Assembly: GCA_002343395.1 (NCBI GenBank)
Contig: DDSN01000051.1
Span: forward strand, 43,289 to 56,459
Direction: 5' to 3'
Source: Hyphomonadaceae bacterium UBA2389
GTDB taxonomy: Bacteria > Pseudomonadota > Alphaproteobacteria > Caulobacterales > Aquidulcibacteraceae
Length of the DNA: 13,171 nt
Position numbers and translations under genes: made by a program. This document shows positions 1-6,823 of the stretch, one piece after another. The notes below the pieces were generated by a model. That model did not search any database. It saw only the letters and a program-made list of their open reading frames with translations, and had not been told where the DNA came from. Within the stretch, counting starts at the first letter, position 1, and the number at the start of each line of letters is the position of its first letter.

Positions 1-105
1 CGGCCCCATGATCGCGTGCGTTTCGCCGGACGGAACGGCAAGCGTCAAACCCTTGATAATCTCGGCGCCGCCGACCGAAACGCGCAAGTCTCTCACCTCA
101 AGCAC
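1..105 (-). CDS. sufC: SufC, Fe-S assembly ATPase (5' end only, cut by window edge)
   Basis: Only the first 35 residues are present. They read VLEVRDLRVSVGGAEIIKGL and then run through ETHAIMGP, the start of an ABC ATPase as in SufC; the window ends at the first residues of the Walker A loop (GPNGSGKS in the family). SufC is the cytoplasmic ATPase that works with SufB and SufD in building Fe-S clusters on the SufBCD scaffold. The start is taken as GTG at 105-103: no ATG lies in frame nearby and beta-strand 1 begins immediately after it. The start overlaps the stop of the upstream membrane-protein gene by 8 bases, so translation is probably coupled. Identification rests on this N-terminus plus position two genes after sufB, which together are strong. 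Confidence 0.88.
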   Translation of the reverse strand, partial: MLEVRDLRVSVGGAEIIKGLTLAVPSGETHAIMGP

Positions 106-385
106 GGCGATTTTCCTCGCGATAGTCGGCCACGGTGCGAACGTGATCGCCCGTTTTGTGGGAGACTCCAATGAATCCAATCATAGCGACGACCGCAACG
201 ACGCTGAATAGAATGACCCCCTTCGTGATCTCGCCACGTTGCGCAAGCCACCAAGCGCCCGCCGCACCCACAGCCAAAGCGCACACGAAACCGGCCGCCG
301 CGGTCCAACCTTTCCAATGGACCGGCGCCATGCCTGAGCGCATGGCCCCAATCGGAAAACGTCGCGCGAACCAATACTCCTTCAT
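98..385 (-). CDS. Small two-helix membrane protein of the suf operon, function unknown
   Basis: This 95-residue protein has a basic, aromatic N-terminus (MKEYWFARRFPIG), then PVHWKGW, a hydrophobic segment at about residues 27-48, a short hydrophilic link (QRGEITKG) and a second hydrophobic segment at about 55-75, then a charged tail ending YREENRRA. It is predicted to be an inner-membrane helical hairpin. I recall similar small proteins with a WKGW-like motif in alphaproteobacteria but know of no assigned role. Its ATG overlaps the stop of the lipoprotein gene by 4 bases (ATGA) and its own stop overlaps the sufC start by 8 bases. It is therefore made together with the Fe-S assembly proteins. 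Whether it helps that pathway is unknown. Confidence 0.8.
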   Translation of the reverse strand: MKEYWFARRFPIGAMRSGMAPVHWKGWTAAAGFVCALAVGAAGAWWLAQRGEITKGVILFSVVAVVAMIGFIGVSHKTGDHVRTVADYREENRRA

Positions 386-1074
386 GGCCTAAACACCCCA
401 GTCGTCGCCGGCTCTGCGCAAAACTTCGTCTCGGCTTGCTCTGTCGACAGATGCACAATTTCGAGGCCTGGTGCGTCCGCAAGCGAACAACGCGTTGTCA
501 GCGCGCCATTCGCCGCTTCTTGCGCCTCGACATCGACGCTCGCGATCAGGCGGAGCCCGCCCTCATCGAGTTGGTGAAAGGTCACATTCCAGGACGCGGC
601 GCTTCCCCGCGCGGGAACCGCAATCAGCCCTTCATCCGTACGCGCCACCGCCACGCCGCTTACCTCGCCCGCGCGCCGGTAAAGCCCGTCGCCGGAGAAT
701 ACCCAAACCCCGCTCACCAAGTTCACATTACCGCTCTCGCGCGGGAGCAGGAGATCGCCACGCCCGTCGCCATCGATATCCTGCACCGACGGCGTGAGAT
801 ATTCGGACACGTTCTCCTCGATCAGCACCTGGCGTACGTCGCCTTCGGCGCTGACGACATCCACTGAGACCACGCCGCCGCTGGACCCCTCCGGCGTCGC
901 CGCGAACTTCACATGCAGCGTTTCCCCATTTGCCTCAAGCTTGCACGCTCCAGGCTCCAGCGCCCCGCGCGAAGGTTCATAGGAAGCGCAGGCGGGAATG
1001 TTAGACAGATCGACGCGCGGTTCGCCCGCGCACCCCGCCAGCGCTACCATGGAAGCAAGCAACAAAGCTCTCAT
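382..1074 (-). CDS. Putative lipoprotein with a DxDxDG calcium-type loop (FG-GAP/VCBS-like)
   Basis: The 230-residue product begins MRALLLASMVALAGC, a short lipoprotein signal with lipobox LAGC and lipidated Cys15. The rest looks like an exported beta-rich domain. Residues 99-107 read DIDGDGRGD, the acidic loop of FG-GAP/VCBS beta-propeller blades and similar calcium sites, followed by LLLPRES and GVWVFSGDGLYRR, which resembles a blade. Only one such loop is obvious, so a full propeller is not shown. Four further cysteines (30, 44, 196, 219) could form disulfides outside the cytoplasm. The gene lies between sufB and a membrane-protein gene with 4-base ATGA overlaps on both sides. No known suf component matches it; its link to Fe-S assembly is positional only. 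Confidence 0.8.
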   Translation of the reverse strand: MRALLLASMVALAGCAGEPRVDLSNIPACASYEPSRGALEPGACKLEANGETLHVKFAATPEGSSGGVVSVDVVSAEGDVRQVLIEENVSEYLTPSVQDIDGDGRGDLLLPRESGNVNLVSGVWVFSGDGLYRRAGEVSGVAVARTDEGLIAVPARGSAASWNVTFHQLDEGGLRLIASVDVEAQEAANGALTTRCSLADAPGLEIVHLSTEQAETKFCAEPATTGVFRP

Positions 1075-2558
1075 CCGACGCTCCCTTCCAAACTCACTTC
1101 CAACAATTTCTGCGCTTCCACCGCGAATTCCATCGGCAATTTTTGCAGAACATCGCGCACGAAACCGTTCACGAGCAGCGCCACGGCCTCCTCTTCCGGC
1201 ACACCGCGCGCCCGCAGGTAAAAGAGCTGATCGTCCGAAATCTTGGTGGTGGTCGCCTCGTGCTCGAATTGAGCGTCGGCGCAGCGCGTTTCAACATAGG
1301 GAACGGTGTGCGCCGCGCATTGATTCCCGATCAGAAGAGAATCGCACTGCGTGAAGTTGCGCGCGCCCTTCGCCCGCGGGTGGGCCGAAACCAAGCCACG
1401 GTACGCATTTGACGAGCGCCCAGCCGAAATGCCCTTCGACACGATCCGCGAGCGCGTGCCCCGGCCGAGGTGGATCATTTTCGTTCCGGTATCCGCCTGT
1501 TGACGCCCATTGGTGACGGCGATCGAGTAGAACTCGCCAACACTCTCGTCGCCGCGCAATACGCAGCTCGGGTATTTCCACGTAATGGCGGAGCCCGTTT
1601 CGACCTGCGTCCACGAAATCTTAGCGCGCACGCCGCGGCAATCGCCCCTTTTGGTGACGAAATTGTACACTCCGCCCTTGCCCTCCGCGTCGCCGGGCCA
1701 CCAGTTCTGAACGGTTGAATATTTGATCTCGGCGTCATCAAGCGCCACCAACTCAACCACCGCCGCATGCAGTTGGTTTTCGTCGCGCATCGGCGCTGTG
1801 CAACCTTCGAGATAGGAAACATACGCGCCCCTGTCGGCGATGATCAGCGTTCGCTCGAACTGACCCGTTCCCTGAGCGTTCATACGAAAGTACGTGGAAA
1901 GCTCCATCGGGCAGCGCACTCCCTGGGGCACGTACACGAACGACCCATCGGAAAACACGGCGCTGTTGAGAGTGGCGAAGAAGTTGTCGCTGACCGGGAC
2001 CACCGATCCCAAGTAGCGCTTCACCAGTTCTGGATGCTCGCGGATCGCTTCGCTGATCGGGCAGAATATCACGCCCGCCTTCGCAAGCTCCTCCTTGAAG
2101 GTCGTTACAACCGAAACGCTGTCAAACACGGCGTCAACCGCCACCTTGGGTGCGCCCTCGACGCCCAGCAACACTTCCTGCTCTCTCAAGGGAATGCCGA
2201 GCTTCTTGTACGTCTCGAGAATCTCCGGCTCGACGTCGTCAATGGATTTGTATTTCGCGCCGGATTTCGGCGCCGCGTAATAGCGCGCGGCTTGGTAATC
2301 GATGGGCGGATAGCGAACAAGCGCCCATGTCGGCTCCTCCATGGTCAACCATCGCTCGAAAGCATCAAGCCGCCACCGCAACATCCAATCCGGCTCGTCC
2401 TTCTGGGCCGAAATATAGCGCACGGTCTCTTCAGTGAGGCCAGGCGGCGCCAGCTCTTGCTCCACGCCAGTCACGAAGCCGTGCTTGTACTTCTCAGCTT
2501 CAAGCGCGCGCGCCGCATCCACGGTGCCCGATGCGATGGTTTCCTTAGCGGCGCTCAT
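1071..2558 (-). CDS. sufB: SufB, Fe-S cluster scaffold subunit
   Basis: This is a 495-residue SufB, the scaffold subunit of the cytoplasmic SufBC2D complex on which clusters are assembled. Recognisable family blocks are YKHGFVTGVEQ near the N-terminus, PQGVRCPMELSTYFRMNA (211-228), YLEGCTAP (249-256), NWWPGD (285-290) and the core FTQCDSLLIGNQCAAHT (402-418). Cys405 and Glu434 fall at the same numbers as the residues I recall as functionally important in E. coli SufB. The frame is open upstream to 2735, but the start MSAAKETIAS at 2558 is chosen because it matches the family N-terminus and gives an ATGA overlap with the upstream cysteine desulfurase stop. The stop likewise overlaps the lipoprotein start by 4 bases. 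Confidence 0.96.
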   Translation of the reverse strand: MSAAKETIASGTVDAARALEAEKYKHGFVTGVEQELAPPGLTEETVRYISAQKDEPDWMLRWRLDAFERWLTMEEPTWALVRYPPIDYQAARYYAAPKSGAKYKSIDDVEPEILETYKKLGIPLREQEVLLGVEGAPKVAVDAVFDSVSVVTTFKEELAKAGVIFCPISEAIREHPELVKRYLGSVVPVSDNFFATLNSAVFSDGSFVYVPQGVRCPMELSTYFRMNAQGTGQFERTLIIADRGAYVSYLEGCTAPMRDENQLHAAVVELVALDDAEIKYSTVQNWWPGDAEGKGGVYNFVTKRGDCRGVRAKISWTQVETGSAITWKYPSCVLRGDESVGEFYSIAVTNGRQQADTGTKMIHLGRGTRSRIVSKGISAGRSSNAYRGLVSAHPRAKGARNFTQCDSLLIGNQCAAHTVPYVETRCADAQFEHEATTTKISDDQLFYLRARGVPEEEAVALLVNGFVRDVLQKLPMEFAVEAQKLLEVSLEGSVG

Positions 2559-3679
2559 GGCGCTGCCCCGAGACCACGGTTCGGAACGATCTTCGCGAGC
2601 GCGCGCAAGAGGGCGTCGACGTCTGCGTCCGTCGACAAATAGCCAAAGCTCGCGCGCAGACCCGCCCTCGCCAGCCCCGGCTCTACGCCCATAGCCGCCA
2701 ACACACGGCTCGATCGCACCTTTCCAGAGGAGCACGCTGCGCCTGATGAAAGCGCCACACCCTCCAAATCCAATGCAATGACGGCCGTCTCCGCCGAAAC
2801 TCCAGGCAAACCGAAGTTCGACGTATTTGGAAGGCGCGGGCTCTGCCGGCCGAAGACAACCGAGCTGTCAGGCAGCGCTGACTCAAATCGATCACGCAGC
2901 GCGCGCACCCTTGGCGCTTCAGTGTCAATGTCACGAAGCGCGGCTTTCAGCGCCGCGCCAAAACCGGCAATCGCGGGCACATTCTCAGTGCCTGGCCTTC
3001 GCCCACGCTCCTGTCCCCCGCCGAAGCGATTGCTGCGGAAGGGCGCCCCGGGCGCCAGTATAAGAGCCCCGGCGCCCGGCGGCCCGCCAAGCTTGTGGCT
3101 GGATACGACAAGATACGTTGCGTCGAGATCGCCGATGTTCAACGGCAACCGGCCGAGTGCTTGGGCAGCGTCAACAAGCAGAAGCGCGCCGTGTTCCCGG
3201 CACAGCGCCGCGACCTTGGCAATGGGTTGAACTACACCTGTCTCGTTGTTGGCGAGTTGAACGGCCACGAGCGTAGGCTTCTCGGCGCACGCGAGCAGCT
3301 TCGCCAACTCGCCGCAATCCACAAGCCCGTCCGGCCCCACCGGTGCGACGCCTGCTTCCGGTCTCGCACGCACTGCGTGCTCGTACACAGCGTCGTGCTC
3401 GACAGCGGTAACGACGCATGAAGCGGCGCCTGCGCAAGCCATCGCCAAATGCAACGCTTCCGTTGCGCCGGACGTGAACACAACGTTCTCCGCGCGCGCA
3501 CCGACGCCGGTCGCGAGCGTTTCGCGCGCATCCTCGACAAGCGCGCGCGCGCGTCGCCCAAAAGCGTGAACCGATGACGGATTGCCGCCAAGCGTTAAGG
3601 CATGCGTCATGGCGGCGACCGCCTCAGGTCGCGTCGGCGCTCCCGCGTTGTAGTCGCAATAGATGCTTGCGTCTTTCAT
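2555..3679 (-). CDS. Class I (NifS/IscS-type) cysteine desulfurase of the suf operon
   Basis: The 374-residue protein is a PLP-dependent aminotransferase-fold cysteine desulfurase, which takes sulfur from L-cysteine as an enzyme persulfide for cluster building. Seen in order: N-terminal YCDYNAGAPTRPEA, TSGATEA (69-75) for PLP phosphate binding, His95 in AVEH, ANNETG (143-148), Asp170 in LLVDAAQ, the PLP lysine Lys196 in SSHK, GGGQERGRRPGTENV (220-234), and the active-site loop SSGAACSSG with Cys316. That loop and the SSHK motif point to the class I (IscS/NifS) type rather than class II SufS. The ATG follows the iscR stop by 3 bases and the stop overlaps sufB. The gene is often called sufS or iscS in such operons, so I leave the symbol blank. 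Confidence 0.95.
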   Translation of the reverse strand: MKDASIYCDYNAGAPTRPEAVAAMTHALTLGGNPSSVHAFGRRARALVEDARETLATGVGARAENVVFTSGATEALHLAMACAGAASCVVTAVEHDAVYEHAVRARPEAGVAPVGPDGLVDCGELAKLLACAEKPTLVAVQLANNETGVVQPIAKVAALCREHGALLLVDAAQALGRLPLNIGDLDATYLVVSSHKLGGPPGAGALILAPGAPFRSNRFGGGQERGRRPGTENVPAIAGFGAALKAALRDIDTEAPRVRALRDRFESALPDSSVVFGRQSPRLPNTSNFGLPGVSAETAVIALDLEGVALSSGAACSSGKVRSSRVLAAMGVEPGLARAGLRASFGYLSTDADVDALLRALAKIVPNRGLGAAP

Positions 3680-3682
3680 CGC

Positions 3683-4126
3683 CTATTCCGCGGCGACCCG
3701 CGTCGCGCCGTCGAATCTTTGGTCCAAAATATCGGCCAAGGAGACAGAAAGCAGGAATCCATGAATGCGCTCACCCAACTCCTGCCAAAGCCCGTGCGCG
3801 ATGCAGCGACCGGATTTCCCCATGCAACTCTTCGCCGATCCGTCTTCGCAGCGCGTCGCCTTAATGGGTTCATTCACAGCGGCGATGATCTCGGCCACGC
3901 TTATCGCCCTGGCCGAGCGCGCCAAGCGATATCCCCCGCCGGGACCGCGGACGCCAGCCACCAGCTCGGCCTTGCGCATCCGGGCGAACAGCTGCTCCAG
4001 GTAGGACAATGATATCTCCTGCCGACGCGCAACTTCCTGGAGAGGCACGGCCCGATCATCGCCGCCGTGCAGCGCTAGGTCCGCCATCGCCATCACGGCG
4101 TAGCGTCCTTTCGACGTTAATCGCAT
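3683..4126 (-). CDS. iscR: IscR-type Rrf2 family regulator with Fe-S cysteines
   Basis: A 147-residue Rrf2 transcription factor. The N-terminal winged helix MRLTSKGRYAVMAMADLALH, the recognition region ISLSYLEQLFARMRKAELV and the wing VRGPGGGYRLAR are classic. The cluster motif is Cys93-x7-Cys101-x6-Cys108-x2-His111, ending in the IscR-like CIAHGLW. Such regulators bind a [2Fe-2S] cluster and adjust Fe-S biogenesis to demand. The frame is open to an ATG at 4165, but MRLTSKGRYAV is the family start and is preceded by a purine-rich AGGAAAGG, so 4126 is chosen. It is the first gene of the suf operon, with a candidate IscR operator upstream, which suggests autoregulation. The spacing between the first two cysteines is longer than in E. 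coli IscR. Confidence 0.93.
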   Translation of the reverse strand: MRLTSKGRYAVMAMADLALHGGDDRAVPLQEVARRQEISLSYLEQLFARMRKAELVAGVRGPGGGYRLARSARAISVAEIIAAVNEPIKATRCEDGSAKSCMGKSGRCIAHGLWQELGERIHGFLLSVSLADILDQRFDGATRVAAE

Positions 4127-4207
4127 CGCGACCCTTTCCTCGGCCTCGCACCCGACCAAATACATGTGCTAGAAGCCGCGCCTTTCGAGCGCTGGGTCTC
4201 AGTTAAG

Positions 4208-4232
4208 ATAACCTAGTGTTTTGGTCAAGATT
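4208..4232 (-). promoter_or_regulatory. Candidate type 1 IscR operator overlapping a -35 element
   Basis: Read on the minus strand this 25-base site has TTGACC in the left half, a short A-rich centre and ACTAGGTTAT on the right. Against the E. coli type 1 IscR consensus as I remember it (ATASYYGACT-RWWWY-AGTCRRSTAT) I count 19 of 25 positions agreeing. The TTGACC (4223-4228) would also serve as a sigma-70 -35 box; the matching -10 is poor (TAACTG at 4200-4205, 17-base spacer). It lies about 80 bases upstream of the iscR start, where autoregulatory sites of this family are expected. It also lies 34 bases from the divergent hydrolase start, so it could affect both genes. Confidence 0.5.
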
Positions 4233-4265
4233 TGGCCGCCATTGAGCGGCTGGGGTCGCACGCAT

Positions 4266-4952
4266 ATGCCAGAAGTGATTTTCCCGGGCGCCGCTGGACG
4301 GGTTGAGGGACGCTACAACGAGCCGCCCAAAGAGGGCGCGCCGATCGCGCTCATTCTTCACGGCCACCCTCGCGCCGGCGGTTCAATGCAGGACCGCATC
4401 ACTGTTCAGCTCTACAAGCTGTTCTGCGACTATGGATTTGGCGTGCTGCGCTTCAATTTTCGCGGCATCGGCCGCAGCCAGGGCGTGTTTGACAACGGTA
4501 TGGGCGAATTGTCCGACGCCGCTTCGGCCCTCGACTACCTGCAGAGCATGAACCCGAACGCGGAACAGTGCTGGGTCGGCGGATATTCATTCGGCGCCTG
4601 GATCGGCCTGCAGCTGCTCATGCGCAGACCCGAGATCGATGGCTTCATCGCTGTCGCGCCGCCCGCGAACCACTATGACCTGTCGTTCTTGGCGCCGTGC
4701 CCAGCATCAGGCGTCGTTATTTACGGCACGCGCGATAGCGTCACCACGGCGAGCGATATGGAGCGCGTGATCAGCCGCATACGTACGCAGAAGAACATCA
4801 AGGTCGATGGCGCGGCGGTCGAGGGCGCGGACCACTTCTTCCGAGGCCGGGACCCAGGCGAAGATCACCTTGCCGATGTTGAGAAACACGCGCGCGCCTA
4901 CCTCGAAAGGCGTCTGGCCGCGCCGCCGCGTCCTCCTACGACGAAGCGGTAG
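4266..4952 (+). CDS. Alpha/beta hydrolase, substrate unknown
   Basis: This 228-residue alpha/beta hydrolase is probably cytoplasmic, since no signal peptide is seen. It starts MPEVIFPGAAGRVEGRY. Visible fold elements are the oxyanion loop LHGHPRAGG (31-39), FNFRGIGRSQG (73-83 region), the nucleophile elbow GYSFGAW with Ser108, the acid Asp157 in YGTRD and His190 in GADHFF, giving a complete Ser-Asp-His triad. The family is widespread and often annotated only as alpha/beta hydrolase or esterase/dipeptidyl-peptidase-like; no substrate can be assigned. The frame extends upstream to a TTG at 4221, but that would lie inside the iscR operator, and ATG 4266 matches the family start. It is divergent from the suf operon and its stop is 3 bases from that of the convergent DUF4167 gene. 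Confidence 0.88.
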   Translation: MPEVIFPGAAGRVEGRYNEPPKEGAPIALILHGHPRAGGSMQDRITVQLYKLFCDYGFGVLRFNFRGIGRSQGVFDNGMGELSDAASALDYLQSMNPNAEQCWVGGYSFGAWIGLQLLMRRPEIDGFIAVAPPANHYDLSFLAPCPASGVVIYGTRDSVTTASDMERVISRIRTQKNIKVDGAAVEGADHFFRGRDPGEDHLADVEKHARAYLERRLAAPPRPPTTKR

Positions 4953-4955
4953 CGA

Positions 4956-5654
4956 TCAGTCGCGCAAGAACGCGGGCTTCGGCCCGTTTGAAAAGCCTTC
5001 CGGGCTCGCCGAAGCGCGATCATCATCGCCTTCTCGTGGACGACGGTCCTCGCGGGGCGGCCGTTCCCTGCGGAATCCCTCTCGCGCCTCGCGGCGCGGC
5101 GGCTCGCCGTCTTCTCGACGCGCCTCGCCCTCACCGCCACCTTCGTCATTGACCTCGCCTTCGCCGCCGCCGGGGCGATAGCGATTTCGGCGTCCGCGCC
5201 GACGGCGCGGGTCGCCGTCTCGATCCTGCGCGCGCTGTTCCTGTTCGTGCGGAAACTCCGCTTCCGGCTGATCGCCTCCAGCGACCGGCGCGGATCGTGG
5301 CGCCTGCTCATCATCGGCAGCGGCTTCTAGTTCAGCGCCCTCGTCCTGGCCCTCGAACTCCTCGTTCGTGTAGCGCTCGGGCTGAGGCGGCGGCGCCGCA
5401 GGCTGCATCGCGCGCACCAAACGGAAATAGTGATCGGCATGCTGGAGATAGTTCTCGCTCAGTACGCGGTCCCCAGAGGACGCGGCATCGCGCGCATGCT
5501 GAAGGTAGCGCTCGTAAACGACCGCAGCAGGACCCCTCACCTTAGTGTTGTCCGGTCCGTTGCTGTCCATCGACCGGTTGGGGTTGTTGTAATTGTTGTG
5601 CTGGTGTCCGCCACCGCCGCCTGGTCTGCGACCACGCCCCCGCTGACGTTTCAT
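4956..5654 (-). CDS. DUF4167 domain protein with long charged low-complexity tail
   Basis: The 232-residue protein opens MKRQRGRGRRPGGGGG, an RG-rich basic leader, followed by SNGPDNTKVRGPAAVVYERY and the hallmark GDRVLSENYLQHADHYFRL (61-79) of DUF4167, a family typical of alphaproteobacteria. The remainder is disordered-looking: an acidic stretch (about 98-145), then an Arg/Glu/Gly-rich tail that includes GGGEGE twice ten residues apart (162-167, 172-177) and RRRRGRRNRYR. The end FSNGPKPAFLRD looks conserved. The basic RG-rich ends suggest nucleic-acid binding, but the role is not known. The start at 5654 is chosen by family likeness; two ATGs at 5678 and 5672 behind an AGGA are possible alternatives. 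It follows prmC, a common alphaproteobacterial order. Confidence 0.88.
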   Translation of the reverse strand: MKRQRGRGRRPGGGGGHQHNNYNNPNRSMDSNGPDNTKVRGPAAVVYERYLQHARDAASSGDRVLSENYLQHADHYFRLVRAMQPAAPPPQPERYTNEEFEGQDEGAELEAAADDEQAPRSAPVAGGDQPEAEFPHEQEQRAQDRDGDPRRRRGRRNRYRPGGGEGEVNDEGGGEGEARREDGEPPRREAREGFRRERPPREDRRPREGDDDRASASPEGFSNGPKPAFLRD

Positions 5655-5956
5655 TCCGTGTCCACCGTGCATTTGCATTGCCGTTCCTGAGGGTTGCACG
5701 AAGGCGTCCGACCGCACTGGTCGCTGCCCGCGCATCGCACCTTGGTTGAGGGCGTTTCGCCCGCTTGGTCGTGACTTAGGCGGTCGCCTTCAGATCACGC
5801 TCTCTTCGTTCCTGACCTCTTGCTGAGGAAAGCTGCGGCGCCAATGGGACGCGTCCGCCTGTTAGAAACCGCCGCCGGTCCAGCCCCTTGAACCCGTCTG
5901 GCGTTCGATTCCGCAGTCGAAAATAGTGCCAGTTCCGCCCATCTCCAAGCGGTTTT
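5655..5956. other. Gene-free stretch between prmC and the DUF4167 gene
   Basis: About 300 bases with no confident gene. It must hold the leader and probably the promoter of the DUF4167 gene, but I see no convincing -35/-10 pair and no hairpin with a T tract. A 32-codon minus-strand frame starting on the prmC stop (5862-5960) and an 81-codon minus frame (5776-6021) overlap this stretch; neither looks like a known protein. Confidence 0.6.
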
Positions 5957-5960
5957 TCAT
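5862..5960 (-). CDS. Possible 32-residue ORF coupled to the prmC stop (doubtful)
   Basis: An ATG overlaps the prmC stop in an ATGA arrangement and opens a 32-codon frame beginning MKNRLEMGGTGTIFDCG and ending with TAA. It contains one cysteine and many glycines and has no recognisable domain. The same ATGA junction style is used by real genes elsewhere in the window, which is the only reason to list it. A frame of this length is easily due to chance. Confidence 0.15.
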   Translation of the reverse strand: MKNRLEMGGTGTIFDCGIERQTGSRGWTGGGF

Positions 5961-6823
5961 TGCAGACCTGTCGCCGCCGGCCTTTGGCCGAGCACGACCC
6001 GCTCGATCCCGGCCAAGTCACGTCGGGGGAGTTCCGTTTCCAGGCCGGCGGCCCCCAAGAGGGCCGCTACCGCGCCGGCTTGGCCCTGGCCAATCTCAAG
6101 CGCGAAAGCCCCGCCCGGCGCGGTAAATGTCGGCAACACCTCTGCAATGGCGCGGTAAGCGGCAAGACCATCAACCCCGCCGTCGAGCGCCAGGCGAGGC
6201 TCGAAAAGCGCGACCTCCGGAGCAAGCGCATCGATATGCAATGAGGGGATGTAAGGCGGGTTCGATACAACCATATCGAAGGGCGCCGCAGGCGCCGTCA
6301 TCCAGTTTCCCTGGTGAAAGGACGCCCGATCGCCGACGCCGAGCCGCTCGGCGTTCGCCCGCGCGACGTCGAGCGCAAGGGCGCTCGCGTCGACGCCGAC
6401 GCCGACGGCGTTGGGCCGCTCCAACAGCAGAGCAATAAGAACAGCCCCCGACCCGACGCCGAGGTCCAGCACGCGCGCTGGCCTGTCCTTGGCGAGCCGC
6501 TCAAGCGCGGCCTCGACCAAGACTTCCGTCTCCGGGCGAGGCGTGAGCACGTCGGGCGTCACGTTGAGTTCAAAGGTCCAGAACGCCTTCTTCCCGAGGA
6601 TATGGCTCATTGGTTCTCGCGCTTCACGCCGCCGCACGAGGGCTTCGGTTGCGTTCGTTTGTTCGACGCTAACGGCGCGGCGCGGATCCGTGACGATGTC
6701 GAGCCGGCTCACGCCGGCGCCTGCCTCCAGCAACAAGCGCGCGTCCAGCACCGGGGTTTCCACGCCCGCCGCCTCGAGCCGTTGGCGCGCGGCTGCCCAG
6801 AGCGACACAAGCGTCTCGCTCAT
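5957..6823 (-). CDS. prmC: PrmC (HemK), release factor glutamine N5-methyltransferase
   Basis: A 288-residue PrmC, which uses S-adenosylmethionine to methylate the glutamine of the GGQ motif in release factors 1 and 2 in the cytoplasm. The N-terminal helical domain (about 1-75) recognises the factor. The catalytic Rossmann domain contains TPRPETE (94-100), the SAM loop LDLGVGSGAVLIAL (119-132), VGVDAS, and the diagnostic NPPY (188-191) followed by IPS. FALEIGQGQA lies near residues 240-249. The SAM loop has Val where Thr or Cys is more usual, within family variation. The ATG overlaps the last base of the prfA stop (TAATG), so enzyme and substrate genes are translationally coupled. Confidence 0.96.
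   Translation of the reverse strand: MSETLVSLWAAARQRLEAAGVETPVLDARLLLEAGAGVSRLDIVTDPRRAVSVEQTNATEALVRRREAREPMSHILGKKAFWTFELNVTPDVLTPRPETEVLVEAALERLAKDRPARVLDLGVGSGAVLIALLLERPNAVGVGVDASALALDVARANAERLGVGDRASFHQGNWMTAPAAPFDMVVSNPPYIPSLHIDALAPEVALFEPRLALDGGVDGLAAYRAIAEVLPTFTAPGGAFALEIGQGQAGAVAALLGAAGLETELPRRDLAGIERVVLGQRPAATGLQ

Noticed and set aside
191..193. Non-standard RF1 recognition tripeptide (PET) as an anomaly (protein residues 191-193 of prfA)
   Set aside because: The RF1 motif is PxT and variation at the middle position is common in bacteria, so this is ordinary.
1767..2642. Long plus-strand open frame (291 codons) opposite sufB
   Set aside because: Antisense shadow of sufB in GC-rich DNA; no recognisable motif.
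2559..2735. Upstream extension of sufB
   Set aside because: The extra 59 residues are a shadow of the cysteine desulfurase 3' end; the family start is at 2558.
4953..4955. Terminator between the convergent hydrolase and DUF4167 genes
   Set aside because: Only 3 bases separate the stops and no T-tailed hairpin is seen around them.
5776..6021. Minus-strand 81-codon frame between prmC and the DUF4167 gene
   Set aside because: Starts inside prmC in another frame, is Arg-rich and unlike any family I know; no ribosome binding site.
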